Shown piece after piece: positions 7,575-15,898 of a DNA stretch of 64,000 bases. Position 1 is the first letter of the stretch. Every line of letters starts with the position of its first letter. Source of the DNA: Marinicrinis sediminis (lineage in GTDB: Bacteria; Bacillota; Bacilli; Paenibacillales; KCTC-33676); the NCBI RefSeq assembly GCF_042685085.1, contig NZ_JBHUMM010000043.1, forward strand, positions 186,001-250,000, given 5' to 3'. A program made the position numbers and the translations under genes. The notes beneath the pieces were generated by a model. The model saw only the letters and a program-made list of their open reading frames with translations, did not search any database and had not been told where the DNA came from.

Positions 7575-8027
7575 ATGTCACGAAATAGAAAGAAGATACT
7601 TGAAGCGCAATTAACACCACAGCAACGAAAAGCAGCGCGTTTAATCGTTGATAACGAGTGGGGCGTATTAACTGAAGGTAAGAAGATGACGATGCAAGAA
7701 ATCGCTAATCAGCTATCAATCAGCCGCACGACTCTTTATGAGTGGAAGCGTATCGAGGCGTTTAACGAATACGTTAACTACTTAACTGATCAAGAGCTAT
7801 CAACGATGCGCGGCGAGGTTAACGTAGCGATTATGAAGCTGATCCGAGGTGGATCTAACGGTGTGCCTTCCGTTAAGGCCATCGACCTATTTATGCGTAG
7901 ATTCGGTCTGTTAACGGACAGACAAGTCGTCGAAGATAATCGCGAAACGATTGAACATAGACGCAAAACAGACGAAGAGATCGCGAAAGAGATCGCTGAT
8001 TTAGACGAAATGATTAATAGTCATTAA
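7575..8027 (+). CDS. phBC6A51-type HTH protein, terminase small-subunit-like
   Basis: 150 residues with ATG at 7575 after GAGGGAGAGGGG. Residues 12-60 (LTPQQRKAARLIVDNEWGV then MTMQEIANQLSISRTTLYEW) form the N-terminal HTH typical of terminase small subunits and of the phBC6A51 HTH family; the C-terminal half is helical and charged (DEEIAKEIADLDEMIN). Terminase small subunits recognise phage DNA for packaging. No large terminase follows; a terminator and a 700-base gene-poor stretch come next, so a satellite-type packaging redirector or an HTH regulator are both possible. Confidence 0.6.
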   Translation: MSRNRKKILEAQLTPQQRKAARLIVDNEWGVLTEGKKMTMQEIANQLSISRTTLYEWKRIEAFNEYVNYLTDQELSTMRGEVNVAIMKLIRGGSNGVPSVKAIDLFMRRFGLLTDRQVVEDNRETIEHRRKTDEEIAKEIADLDEMINSH

Positions 8028-8054
8028 TGGCCTGTGGCTGGCGGGTCTTTTTTG
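8026..8054 (+). terminator. Probable intrinsic terminator after the terS-like gene
   Basis: GGCC-TGTGGCT-GGCGGGTC followed by six T, directly after the stop codon. The stem is short but the T-run is good. Confidence 0.6.
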
Positions 8055-8746
8055 CGTTAGGTGTACGGAACTATGATGCAGTGATAAATACGTGAAATGC
8101 ATTGAATTAGTGCGGTAAAGTGAGTGGAACAGCGTAAACAAATTCGGACAGAATGACGTGATTATCCGCAAGACGCTCCGGAAGGACGGGCGGTCTCAAA
8201 ACTCGGGGGTCTGCCGCTGCATAAACGGCGTATATTCGCACGTCGCATCCGTCGCCGCCACAACGAACGGAATCGCCGCCAGACCGCACGGTTAAGCGGA
8301 TTATTCAACGAACTGCATAACGAATGCATAAACGGTAAAATCCCGCCATTACTGACGTGATGCCTAGACGCCAGTTGTGACGCGGGATTCCGCCGTTTTG
8401 ATACATTCGAATTTGCGTCCGACAAGAATCATTATGTAAACCGGAAATGAATACGTTATGCATTGCGGAATGGAGTACCCCCAGGGCACCCCGTCAGATA
8501 TGGCGTTTTAGGTGCGGAAAACTTACGGACAATTTTCCGAACTCGGGTGCATAGAAAAAGGTACAAAACGGCGCCGACCGGGCAAACGTTAAGTACCAAC
8601 GGAGTGAGGGGCGAAAATGCCCCTTCCTCTTAATCCAATCGTAACATATTCGAGCGGCGCGTATCAATATTCGAGGGCGACGTCGACTCTATCGGGATCA
8701 TTCCGAGGGGTTGGCGTCTTTTTTCGTTTCTAATTAGTTATAGTGA
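8055..8746. other. Gene-poor stretch rich in short inverted repeats, between terS-like gene and integrase
   Basis: I see no convincing gene: frames are broken, and open stretches on the minus strand lack ribosome sites. An open plus frame at about 8157-8361 is Arg-rich but has no start codon and may be a gene remnant. Visible structures include CGGAAAA (8515-8521) with TTTTCCG (8533-8539), a GGGGC/GCCCC hairpin at 8608-8623, and related GCATAACGAATGCATAA / TTATGCATTG words at 8314-8332 and 8457-8466. Between a packaging-type gene and an integrase, this is a candidate for an att, packaging or replication site. Confidence 0.45.
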
Positions 8747-9769
8747 TTATTTAAAGCGGATCTTACCCGACTTCTTAATATTTCCTTTATCGAAAAGACT
8801 GGTTACTGGCGATGCGATGTCATGTTGATCCCGTAAATCAGAACCAGTAAATTTTAGATACACTTGCGTCATATTTAGCGATGTATGTCCTAATATACGT
8901 GCCAATGTCATTGGATTTCCTCCTTCTCGTAGGAACTTTATCGCGAAATAATGACGAAAGGTGTGCGGCGAAACTCTTGCGCCTGATATATGTGCTTTTT
9001 TTCCATATTTCTTTAACATTTTTGCGAAGGTATCGGCAAAATACCGCTCCCCGAATTGAGTAAGCCAAACATAATCATCTGATTCTACGTTAATCATCTC
9101 TATCAGTTTTTGTAATTCTGCACACGTACGTTTAGAAATGGGGACATTTCGAGCCGTGTTTGTTTTTGACACAGATGACCGGACTGTGATTTGACGCATT
9201 TTGAAATCAATATCCGATGCTTTTAGGTTCGTTAACTCTTTTATTCTAAGTCCGGTATCAATTAACACTAACATCATACATACATCTCTAAAGCCAGTGT
9301 AGAGTTTCTTATTTGGTACTTCAAGTAATTTTATGACGTCTTCATCTGTAAAAATTTCAAAGGTATCTTTTTCTTGCTTTTGATATTTTACAGATTTAAG
9401 TGGATTGCTAGATATTAAATTTTCGTTTTTGAGATAATTAAAAAACACTTTCATGATTCGAATCACATTATTAACTGATCGAGCAGATAATCCGTCTTCG
9501 CGAATCGGACTTGTCGGGTGGTCGTCCCATCTCTTCTTTTCATAAGTTAGATAATGAATGTAATCTCGCATAACATCAGCGTTCATTTCGGAATAGCTTC
9601 GCTCATCGAAAAATCGTTTGAATTGCTTTAACGTCTGTTCATAGGTGGAAATTGTTTTGGGTGACCGTTTTTCCAGCCGCTTTGTCATTAAAAATTCCGG
9701 TATATACTTATCGAAATCTAACGTTCTAGCATTTTTTTTCCGAGAGATAAATCCGTATTTTTGTTCCAT
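8747..9769 (-). CDS. int: Tyrosine-family integrase of the element
   Basis: 340 residues from ATG 9769, which has GAGGAG upstream on the minus strand (a TTG at 9787 is less likely). Residues about 20-110 form the SAM-like N-terminal DNA-binding domain (SPKTISTYEQTLKQFKRFF). The catalytic domain shows the tyrosine recombinase residues: Arg in DTGLRIKELTNL, His-x-x-Arg in SPHTFRHYFAIKF, His in LGHTSLN and the nucleophile Tyr in QVYLKFTG. It is transcribed against the rest of the element and sits at its right side, the usual position for integration and excision at a neighbouring att site. Confidence 0.92.
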   Translation of the reverse strand: MEQKYGFISRKKNARTLDFDKYIPEFLMTKRLEKRSPKTISTYEQTLKQFKRFFDERSYSEMNADVMRDYIHYLTYEKKRWDDHPTSPIREDGLSARSVNNVIRIMKVFFNYLKNENLISSNPLKSVKYQKQEKDTFEIFTDEDVIKLLEVPNKKLYTGFRDVCMMLVLIDTGLRIKELTNLKASDIDFKMRQITVRSSVSKTNTARNVPISKRTCAELQKLIEMINVESDDYVWLTQFGERYFADTFAKMLKKYGKKAHISGARVSPHTFRHYFAIKFLREGGNPMTLARILGHTSLNMTQVYLKFTGSDLRDQHDIASPVTSLFDKGNIKKSGKIRFK

Positions 9770-9982
9770 GTTAATCCGACTCCTCAATAGCTATGAATAT
9801 TTCGCCGTGATTCCGATAAAGTTCCGGTGAGCTTTGCGTCATGCAGCCCGTATGTATAAGGCGTGAGAGATTACGAAATCGTATTTCGCCTACTCCAACA
9901 GTGAGTTCATCGCGATGGTCGCAGATAAGCTGCGGATCGAGCATAAGGTGAGCTGATAGAAGGACGTAATGAGTACAAAAAG

Positions 9983-10037
9983 ATACCATCTCTTTTATTC
10001 GATGTGTCACACATCAGATAAGGGGATGGTATTTTTT
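9983..10037 (+). terminator. Long hairpin with T-run between element and ydhK-like gene
   Basis: ATACCATC (9983-9990) pairs with GATGGTAT (10025-10032) and is followed by six T. The loop contains a second hairpin, GATGTGT/CACATC (10001-10015). The 350 bases between integrase and the next gene hold nothing else I can name except the promoter at 10058; the element's right junction probably lies here. Confidence 0.6.
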
Positions 10038-10057
10038 GTGCAAGTATGTTTCTTGAT

Positions 10058-10086
10058 TTGCAATATACGATGGGTGGGTATATGAT
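10058..10086 (+). promoter_or_regulatory. Probable SigA promoter of the ydhK-like gene
   Basis: TTGCAA (10058-10063), 17-base spacer, TATGAT (10081-10086), 37 bases before the ATG at 10124. Confidence 0.6.
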
Positions 10087-10123
10087 GATCATGATAAATC
10101 AAATTCAAGGAGTGCGGTAGAGA

Positions 10124-10687
10124 ATGAAAAAGCTGATCGTCATGCTATCTGTAACAGCGATGATTGTATTCAGTGTAAGTGCCTGCGGGAATGGAAACGA
10201 TACGAATCACGCTCACTCATCAAACAACAATCATCATGACGAGCATTCAGACATGAACCATTCCTCATCAGGTGAATTGCCTGATAAGTTGCAGGAAGCA
10301 GCTGCCCCAACGTTCCCGGTTGGCAGTGAGGCCATGATCCGAGCTGATCATATGGAAGGAATGAACGGTGCAACAGCCACGATTGTTGGCGCATATGACA
10401 CGATCGTTTACACCGTCTCCTATATGCCCACAACAGGTGGAGAGAAAGTGACCGATCACAAGTGGGTCATCCACGAAGAACTGATGAATGCAGGGGATGC
10501 GGCTTTTGAGCAAGGAACGGAGGTCGTTTTGCAGGCAGATCATATGAAGGGAATGGACGGCGCTACAGCGACCATTGATTCTGCCGAACAGACAACCGTT
10601 TATATGGTTGACTACGTTCCGACAACAGGTGAGGGAAAAGTGACGAATCATAAATGGGTAACAGAAAGCGAACTTGAAGCACCCTGA
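10124..10687 (+). CDS. ydhK: YdhK-family (DUF1541) lipoprotein
   Basis: A signal peptide ends in a lipobox (VFSVSACG, Cys at residue 21), followed by a His/Ser/Asn-rich linker (NHAHSSNNNHHDEHSDMNH) that may bind metal. Two copies of the DUF1541 unit follow, at about residues 65-125 and 128-187; each has ADHM.GM.GATATI, V.Y.V.Y.PTTG and KVT.HKWV. This is the known two-repeat layout of YdhK, a membrane-anchored protein of unknown function on the outer face of the cell membrane. Terminator at 10701-10748. Confidence 0.9.
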   Translation: MKKLIVMLSVTAMIVFSVSACGNGNDTNHAHSSNNNHHDEHSDMNHSSSGELPDKLQEAAAPTFPVGSEAMIRADHMEGMNGATATIVGAYDTIVYTVSYMPTTGGEKVTDHKWVIHEELMNAGDAAFEQGTEVVLQADHMKGMDGATATIDSAEQTTVYMVDYVPTTGEGKVTNHKWVTESELEAP

Positions 10688-10700
10688 ACAAATACGAACA

Positions 10701-10748
10701 AGCCATTTCCCGTCAGGGTGAAACACACCCCGCGCGAAATGGCTTTTT
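10701..10748 (+). terminator. Intrinsic terminator after ydhK-like gene
   Basis: AGCCATTTC (10701-10709) pairs with GAAATGGCT (10736-10744), then a short T-run. It may also serve the convergent minus-strand gene ending at 10757. Confidence 0.75.
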
Positions 10749-10756
10749 CATTTCTG

Positions 10757-10906
10757 TTACTTTTCGGCAGACTTTTCAGCCTGATGATAGAAGGAATTTT
10801 GTCCTGCATGCTTTTGGTTTTTCTCGATAACCTGATCCGCATGGTATTGCAGCGTATCCTGATTGGAGCGGCTGCCCTTCACACTGTGATTTTTTCGGCT
10901 GCTCAT
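10757..10906 (-). CDS. Small hydrophilic protein (49 aa)
   Basis: ATG at 10906, preceded on the minus strand by AAGGGGG. The product is polar and basic (MSSRKNHSVKGSRSNQDT, QVIEKNQKHAGQNSFYHQAE) with no cysteine or membrane segment. It has the look of the small spore or stress-related proteins of Bacillales, but I do not recognise a family. Confidence 0.5.
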   Translation of the reverse strand: MSSRKNHSVKGSRSNQDTLQYHADQVIEKNQKHAGQNSFYHQAEKSAEK

Positions 10907-10998
10907 TGTGCGTCCCCCTTCGCTTGTTCTGTGACTGATAGCTGGACAAGCAGGCAACATGCTCTTCACATGCTGCCTGCCCTTGCCGATCTTCAGAG

Positions 10999-11163
10999 CT
11001 AGCGACGATAGCGATGTTCGAACAGGTCAATGGCGCCTAGCACGACATGAGCCAGACCAAATCCCATGACACCCAGCGCTGCAGCTCGATTCCTGCCTAA
11101 CAGAGTTGCTCCTGATGCGGTTACGACGGAACCTAAAATCGATGGAACCAATCCTTCACGCAT
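10999..11163 (-). CDS. Small membrane-associated protein (54 aa)
   Basis: ATG at 11163 with AAAGGAGTG upstream on the minus strand; stop at 10999. The middle is a Gly/Ala-rich hydrophobic stretch (AAALGVMGFGLAHVVLGAID) likely to insert in the membrane, with a basic end (EHRYRR). Likely a real small gene given its ribosome site. Function unknown. Confidence 0.55.
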   Translation of the reverse strand: MREGLVPSILGSVVTASGATLLGRNRAAALGVMGFGLAHVVLGAIDLFEHRYRR

Positions 11164-11266
11164 TGCTAATCACTCCTTTAGGAAGTCATGAAGATACGGA
11201 CTTATTTTGTCCTCTGCTTCGTCAGTCATGCAGCACAAGAAGTGTTAGATACAGGCAGTGCAGCGA

Positions 11267-11578
11267 TTATCTTACCTGCTTGGGATCATGTAAATCAAAT
11301 ACCTGCAGATTGCCCAGCGCCTGGGCCAGGTTTTCCTGCATACCCTGGGCTTGCTGAACCTGACCGAGCTGACTGGCTGATTCCAAATGCTCGGACGCCT
11401 GCTTCAATTCAATCTCGGCCTGTTTGACCATTTGCCTGGCAGATTGCATGGAAGAAGGGTGATTCGTCTTCTTGGCTTCATGAGCGGCCATTTCTGAATC
11501 CCTGGCACGATTGATGGCTTGCTCAGCCCGTTCTACCGCTTTTTGAAACACTTGCTGGTGCTGTCCCTGTTCCGTCAT
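11267..11578 (-). CDS. Gln-rich helical protein (103 aa)
   Basis: Chosen start ATG 11578 (MTEQGQHQQ) because AGGAGGG ends just before it. The sequence is almost wholly amphipathic helix rich in Ala, Gln, Glu and Lys (AVERAEQAINRARDSEMAAH, QMVKQAEIELKQASEHLE), a probable coiled coil. It is in the same orientation as the two small genes to its left and probably shares their transcript. No known family. Confidence 0.55.
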   Translation of the reverse strand: MTEQGQHQQVFQKAVERAEQAINRARDSEMAAHEAKKTNHPSSMQSARQMVKQAEIELKQASEHLESASQLGQVQQAQGMQENLAQALGNLQVFDLHDPKQVR

Positions 11579-11829
11579 CTTCATCCCTCCTGCATACACT
11601 TGATGAACTCCTTTTTAACATGTGCAGTCACGGATTGGATGATACCCGTTTTGATTGCTTGGCATTTGTCCATAATAAATAGAGAGAAGGCGGGGCAAGC
11701 TAAGCAGTTGCACGTTTCAGAAAAAGAATTTGTCACAAATCGTTCAATTAAAATCGCAATCAGGCAAACAAAACTTCACATCATTTTTGTACAATATTGC
11801 TTATACGAGTATAAATGGAGGTCTTCAAC

Positions 11830-12204
11830 ATGCATAAATGGGTCATGCTTGGATTGATGGTGATCGCAGGTCTATTGGCTGTCACACTGTCCATTACATC
11901 CATCGAAACAAAAGAAGAAACAGCAGAAGAAGCACCAAAAGAAAACGAAGTCCGCTTTGAGGCTGAAAATTTCAAATTTGACCAGGAAGAGTATACAATC
12001 AAGGCTGGAGAGCCGATGGTCCTTTCCATGGTAAACAAACGCGGCGGAGGCATCCACGCTGTTGAAATTGAAGGAACAGATATTTACCTTGAAGATGGGG
12101 ATTCTGTCGAACATACCTTTGAGCCAGGCACCTATGAGATCAAATGTGCAATTATGTGCGGAACGGGTCATGATGATATGGTTTCGACCCTCATTGTAGA
12201 ATAA
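11830..12204 (+). CDS. Membrane-anchored cupredoxin with complete CuA site
   Basis: 124 residues from ATG 11830 (GGAGGT 7 bases upstream). One N-terminal membrane anchor (residues 4-24), an acidic linker, then a single cupredoxin domain facing outward. The ligands fit a binuclear CuA centre as in cytochrome c oxidase subunit II: His76, then C106-x3-C110-x3-H114-x2-M117. Subunit II itself has two membrane helices and sits with other cox genes; this protein stands alone. Possible roles are electron transfer or copper delivery. Terminator at 12281-12322. Confidence 0.8.
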   Translation: MHKWVMLGLMVIAGLLAVTLSITSIETKEETAEEAPKENEVRFEAENFKFDQEEYTIKAGEPMVLSMVNKRGGGIHAVEIEGTDIYLEDGDSVEHTFEPGTYEIKCAIMCGTGHDDMVSTLIVE

Positions 12205-12280
12205 TGATCGCTCAAGCAACCACAAAGCAAGCGTAACATTTTCATTGTTAACGAATTCAAATTTCAAATTTAAAGTGAAC

Positions 12281-12322
12281 AAAGGTCGATTTCCGTTTTT
12301 CGGACAATCGGCCTTATTTGCA
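12281..12322 (+). terminator. Hairpin after the cupredoxin gene
   Basis: AAGGTCGATTTCCG pairs with CGGACAATCGGCCTT across a TTTTT loop. The following run is weak (ATTTG), so termination may be partial. Confidence 0.55.
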
Positions 12323-12395
12323 TGCCGCATAAATTGCCCGGACTGATGCATAATAAGGGCAAGCCTGTCTGAGTATAGGAGTGAAACCATTTCGC

Positions 12396-13529
12396 ATGAT
12401 GCGGTTAAGTCAAACTACGAATTTGAGTGGAACCATTCAGGTCCATACGAGCACGAAGCAGCTGCTTCGGTCGATTCAACCTCGGCAGATTGCGGTGATT
12501 TGCCATGAGAATATTGATGAAATGGCCGCCAATGGCTTTATTGAAGCGAAAGTAAAGGCGGTCATTAACGCAGCTAAAACGATGGATGGCAGTTACCCGT
12601 CAGTCGGAGCGAAAAGGCTGCTCGATGCTGCAATACCGATTTTTGATATTGATCCGCTTGCCTTTCATTGCTTTCAAAGCGGGAATACGATCACCATTAC
12701 CGAGGATGCCATTCAAGTGGAGGACAACCAGATTACCTGTCAGCCATTTACGTTTGCTGACTATGACCATTTATACAAGCAGGCCATGCGTAATATGGGT
12801 TCTCAGCTTAATCGATTCATTGACAATACGCTGACCTATGCCAGTCAGGAGAAAGAACTCGTGATTGATCGTCTGAAGACGCCCCCCTTGCGAACACGGC
12901 TAGGAAACCAGCATGTTGTGGTCGTGGTGAGGGGAAGCGGCTACAAGGAGGATCTGAGCATCATTCGGGCTTACATCCAGGATTACCGGCCCGTATTGAT
13001 TGGGGTCGATGGCGGCGCGGATGCTCTGCTGGAACATGGCTTCATGCCGAATCTCATTATTGGCGATATGGACAGTGTGTCTGACCATGCGCTTCGCTGT
13101 GGCGCGGAGTTACTCGTTCACGCCTATCCGGACGGACGGGCTCCGGGCCTTGACAGACTGGAGAAACTGCACGTCCCGAGCCGTAAAATCTGTGCGAAAG
13201 GCACCAGTGAAGATATCGCGATGCTACTCGCCTATGAGCAGGGTGCCGAGCTAATTGTCACCCTTGGTACCCATACGCACATGATCGACTTTCTGGAGAA
13301 GGGAAGAAAAGGGATGGCCAGCACCTTGCTGGTGCGGATGAAAGTCGGTTCCAAACTGGTGGATGCCAAGGGCGTGAGCAAGTTGTATCAACGACCAGTC
13401 AGGTTTCGCAGTATGTGGCACGTATTGGCCGCGGCCCTGTTTCCTCTCGTGATGTTGTTTGTCATTCATCCCGGTTTCCGACAGTTTCTGGATACCATTC
13501 GGATTTATTTTCAAATTTCGTTCAAGTAA
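12396..13529 (+). CDS. steA: SteA-family protein (thiamin-pyrophosphokinase-like, membrane-anchored)
   Basis: 377 residues. Start placed at ATG 12396 after AGGAG, though the spacing (14) is long. The middle third carries the thiamin-pyrophosphokinase-like fold: VLIGVDGGADALLEHGFMPN and GDMDSVSD, then an EDIAMLLAYEQGAELIVTLG segment. The C-terminus has one hydrophobic helix (VLAAALFPLVMLFVI). SteA and SteB are known in corynebacteria as partners at the division site that control cell-wall hydrolysis; Firmicute homologues have this same layout. It leads a four-gene operon with steB, a glycosyltransferase and a MraY-like enzyme, which supports an envelope role. Confidence 0.85.
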   Translation: MMRLSQTTNLSGTIQVHTSTKQLLRSIQPRQIAVICHENIDEMAANGFIEAKVKAVINAAKTMDGSYPSVGAKRLLDAAIPIFDIDPLAFHCFQSGNTITITEDAIQVEDNQITCQPFTFADYDHLYKQAMRNMGSQLNRFIDNTLTYASQEKELVIDRLKTPPLRTRLGNQHVVVVVRGSGYKEDLSIIRAYIQDYRPVLIGVDGGADALLEHGFMPNLIIGDMDSVSDHALRCGAELLVHAYPDGRAPGLDRLEKLHVPSRKICAKGTSEDIAMLLAYEQGAELIVTLGTHTHMIDFLEKGRKGMASTLLVRMKVGSKLVDAKGVSKLYQRPVRFRSMWHVLAAALFPLVMLFVIHPGFRQFLDTIRIYFQISFK

Positions 13530-13590
13530 CCTGACGAACTCGGGTTCATACGTTCGAAACAGGTGTGCAAAAAAGGGAGGTGCTTCCCCT

Positions 13591-14319
13591 GTGATACATA
13601 CCCGCTATCATGCCATGACCATTATCAGTATTTTTTTTGCACTGGGCATCGGTATTGTGATTGGTGGAACCCTGGGGCAATCCTGGATGAGGGATACCGA
13701 GCATTTTGTATGGCGAGAGATGCTGACACAATATGAACAGGAACGGGTGACGAACGCAGAACTGCATGATCGTGTCGAGGAACTGAAAGCGCTTAGCACG
13801 CAGCTGATTCCCCGGATAAAGGCTAGCAAGGTGCTGCTATTGCAGCCAGCAGGTCACCCGATACTCGAAGAGAATACCAAAAGGCTACTGGAGGAAATGG
13901 GTCTGGATATCCTGGTCATGGAACAGGAGAGCGGGATAGAAGCTGAGACAGTAAACGGAGTTGAATCCGGAGTAGAAACCAGTCTAGAAACAGGGATGGA
14001 AGCGGGACCCATCATCGAGCGGCTTCGAGCAGAGGGCGTGCAGCGTCCCGATCTGATCGTTGTGTACTGGGAAGGGACGGACGACGATCCTCAGAAGAAA
14101 TCGCTGACGATGGAAGCTTGGAATGAAGGCATATGGGGAACCCGTGCGGACGGGGAAGAGACTGCACCAACACAGCCCAGATGGATGTTTGTAGAACCCG
14201 AAGACTGGAAGAACGCAGAAGCGGAACAAATCGGCAGATTGCTGTTGCACATGAATGAATTATTGGAGGAAACCACTTATGCATCCGACCATTTCGCTGA
14301 TCATCCCGGCATACAATGA
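13591..14319 (+). CDS. steB: SteB/copper-transporter (MctB)-like membrane protein
   Basis: GTG 13591 follows GGGAGGTG. One N-terminal membrane helix (TIISIFFALGIGIVIGGTLG) and a coiled coil (EQERVTNAELHDRVEELKA) precede an outside domain of about 170 residues. This layout belongs to the family named 'copper transporter' after mycobacterial MctB and includes SteB, the usual partner of SteA. A transport role is not supported by the sequence; partnership with SteA is. A Glu/Gly/Val-rich segment at residues 110-135 (ETVNGVESGVETSLETGMEA) is degenerate and repetitive. Its 3' end overlaps the next gene by 41 bases. Confidence 0.75.
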   Translation: MIHTRYHAMTIISIFFALGIGIVIGGTLGQSWMRDTEHFVWREMLTQYEQERVTNAELHDRVEELKALSTQLIPRIKASKVLLLQPAGHPILEENTKRLLEEMGLDILVMEQESGIEAETVNGVESGVETSLETGMEAGPIIERLRAEGVQRPDLIVVYWEGTDDDPQKKSLTMEAWNEGIWGTRADGEETAPTQPRWMFVEPEDWKNAEAEQIGRLLLHMNELLEETTYASDHFADHPGIQ

Positions 14320-14956
14320 GCAGGCAACGATACAACGGACCCTGCTCAGTCTGTGCAGCTGTGAGCAGTTGCAGCAGCTGCAAACCGAACTGTTGGTGGT
14401 CAATGACGGGAGCGAGGACGATACGGAACAACTCGCTCTTCCATTTGCAGATCGGGTGCTTTCCTTGCCGCAAAATCGGGGCAAGGGAGAGGCTCTTCAG
14501 GCCGGCGTGGAAGCTGCAAATGGAGCGTTCCTGGTCTTCCTGGATGCAGACCTCCAGGAAAGTGCCAGACATGCCTATCAGTTGCTGAAGCCGGTGTTGG
14601 AACAGGAAGCAGACCTGAGCATTGCCAAGCTGCCGCCTGCACGGCGAAAAGGGGGACTCGGACTTGTCAGAAAGCTGGCCTCCCATGGCATTTGGCGATT
14701 ATCAGGTTATCGCAGTACCGCGCCGTTGTCCGGGCAAAGGGCGATGACGCGGCAGGTAATGGAACGAATCCGCACATTCAGTCCCGGATTCGGGATTGAA
14801 GTGGGCTTCACGATTGATGCTGCCAGAGATGGATTTCGCATTACGGAGGTGGAGGTTCCCTTTCATCATCGCGAAAGCGGGAGAGATTGGTCCGGCGTCC
14901 TTCATCGTGGCAAGCAATTCGTAGCCGTTGGGAGAACATTATGGAGCAAGCGATAG
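14279..14956 (+). CDS. Family 2 glycosyltransferase
   Basis: ATG 14279 follows GGAGG inside the end of steB. 225 residues of GT-A fold: ISLIIPAYNEQATIQRTL, VVNDGSEDDTEQL (nucleotide-sugar binding), NRGKGEALQAG and the metal-binding DADLQES. No membrane helix is present, unlike many polyprenyl-phosphate glycosyltransferases. Beside a MraY-like phosphotransferase it may add a sugar to a lipid-linked intermediate; substrate unknown. It overlaps the next gene by 16 bases, so the cluster is translationally coupled. Confidence 0.85.
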   Translation: MHPTISLIIPAYNEQATIQRTLLSLCSCEQLQQLQTELLVVNDGSEDDTEQLALPFADRVLSLPQNRGKGEALQAGVEAANGAFLVFLDADLQESARHAYQLLKPVLEQEADLSIAKLPPARRKGGLGLVRKLASHGIWRLSGYRSTAPLSGQRAMTRQVMERIRTFSPGFGIEVGFTIDAARDGFRITEVEVPFHHRESGRDWSGVLHRGKQFVAVGRTLWSKR

Positions 14957-15840
14957 AGCGGATGATTCTGCTGGTAGGATGGCTTGGCATGTATGCAGTC
15001 GTGACCCGTACATGGCTGCGCTTGTCATGCCGGCTTGCATCGAGACTGGGCATGCGCAGAGAAAATTACACGGGCCGTGTGATTCCGGTATCAGGGGGTC
15101 TGTTTGTGTGGGCAGGCCTGCTGAACAGTATCTGGATTTGGGGGCTGATGGTGGAATGGATATGGCAGCCTTCGCCTGCATGGAGTGAGGTCGCATGGAG
15201 TGAGGTACTGGCTCTGTGTGTGGCACTGTCTGTCGTGTTTGCCATTGGCTGGCTCGATGATGCAGTGGGAGACCGGTTGACGAAAGGCTTCCGCGGTCAT
15301 GTTAGCGTGCTGTTTCGTGAACACCGCTTTACGACCGGTTTCTTGAAGATCATCGGCATGAGTGCAGCCGTACTGATCTTACTCATGATGCTGATCGGGG
15401 AAGAGGAATCATTGTTTTCTCTCGGCATCTTGTTTCTGTTATGGGTGCTGACCATCAATGGATTTAATCTGCTGGATGTCAGGCCAGGCAGAAGTGTGAA
15501 GGGCTGGTTGGGCAGTGCACTGCTCGTCCTCCCTTTCCTACAATGGAATTTGACACTTGTTGTCCTGCTCGTCCCCCTCATCTGGATGCTGGTGATCTGG
15601 TCTCCGCTTGATCTGCGGCGAAAGGCTATGCTGGGTGACAGCGGGGCGAATCTGATTGGTTTCATGATGGGTTATGTGCTGGTGACGAGCTGCCCCGCTT
15701 GGTTACAGGGTGGTTGGCTGATTATGTGGATTGTGCTGCACTGGATTGCGGAACGCAGCTCCATTTCCAGACTGATTGAACAGCATGACTGGCTGAGAAG
15801 GCTGGATCAATGGGGAGGGATACAGAAACAAAATCGTTGA
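14941..15840 (+). CDS. MraY/WecA-like polyprenyl-phosphate sugar phosphotransferase
   Basis: 299 residues, about nine hydrophobic helices. It keeps the family motifs: GWLDDAVGD (the Asp-Asp metal site, about residue 100), NGFNLLDVRPG (the N-x2-N-x2-D site) and MLGDSGANLIG. These enzymes transfer a sugar-1-phosphate from a UDP-sugar to undecaprenyl phosphate at the inner face of the membrane. It lacks the HHH motif typical of MraY/WecA loop V (there is an IVLHWIAERSS instead), so its sugar substrate cannot be named. Last gene of the steA operon; terminator at 15899-15937. Confidence 0.8.
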   Translation: MEQAIERMILLVGWLGMYAVVTRTWLRLSCRLASRLGMRRENYTGRVIPVSGGLFVWAGLLNSIWIWGLMVEWIWQPSPAWSEVAWSEVLALCVALSVVFAIGWLDDAVGDRLTKGFRGHVSVLFREHRFTTGFLKIIGMSAAVLILLMMLIGEEESLFSLGILFLLWVLTINGFNLLDVRPGRSVKGWLGSALLVLPFLQWNLTLVVLLVPLIWMLVIWSPLDLRRKAMLGDSGANLIGFMMGYVLVTSCPAWLQGGWLIMWIVLHWIAERSSISRLIEQHDWLRRLDQWGGIQKQNR

Positions 15841-15898
15841 AGGTGAGTGCCAAGTCACGAAGTCGCAAAGTCGCAAAACTTCAAAGTCGCAAATAAAT

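Noticed and set aside
8107..8425. Minus-strand open frames in the gene-poor part of the element
   Set aside because: Low-quality composition (Arg/Gly/Ser/Cys runs), no ribosome site and no similarity to phage proteins that I know.
9788..10123. Right attachment site of the element
   Set aside because: The other end is not in the window, so no direct repeat can be matched; any exact att position would be a guess.
11787..11815. TTGTAC - 17 bases - TATAAA as promoter of the cupredoxin gene
   Set aside because: Transcription would begin at about 11822, inside or after the ribosome site GGAGGT at 11817-11822, so it cannot give a normal mRNA unless leaderless; left unassigned.
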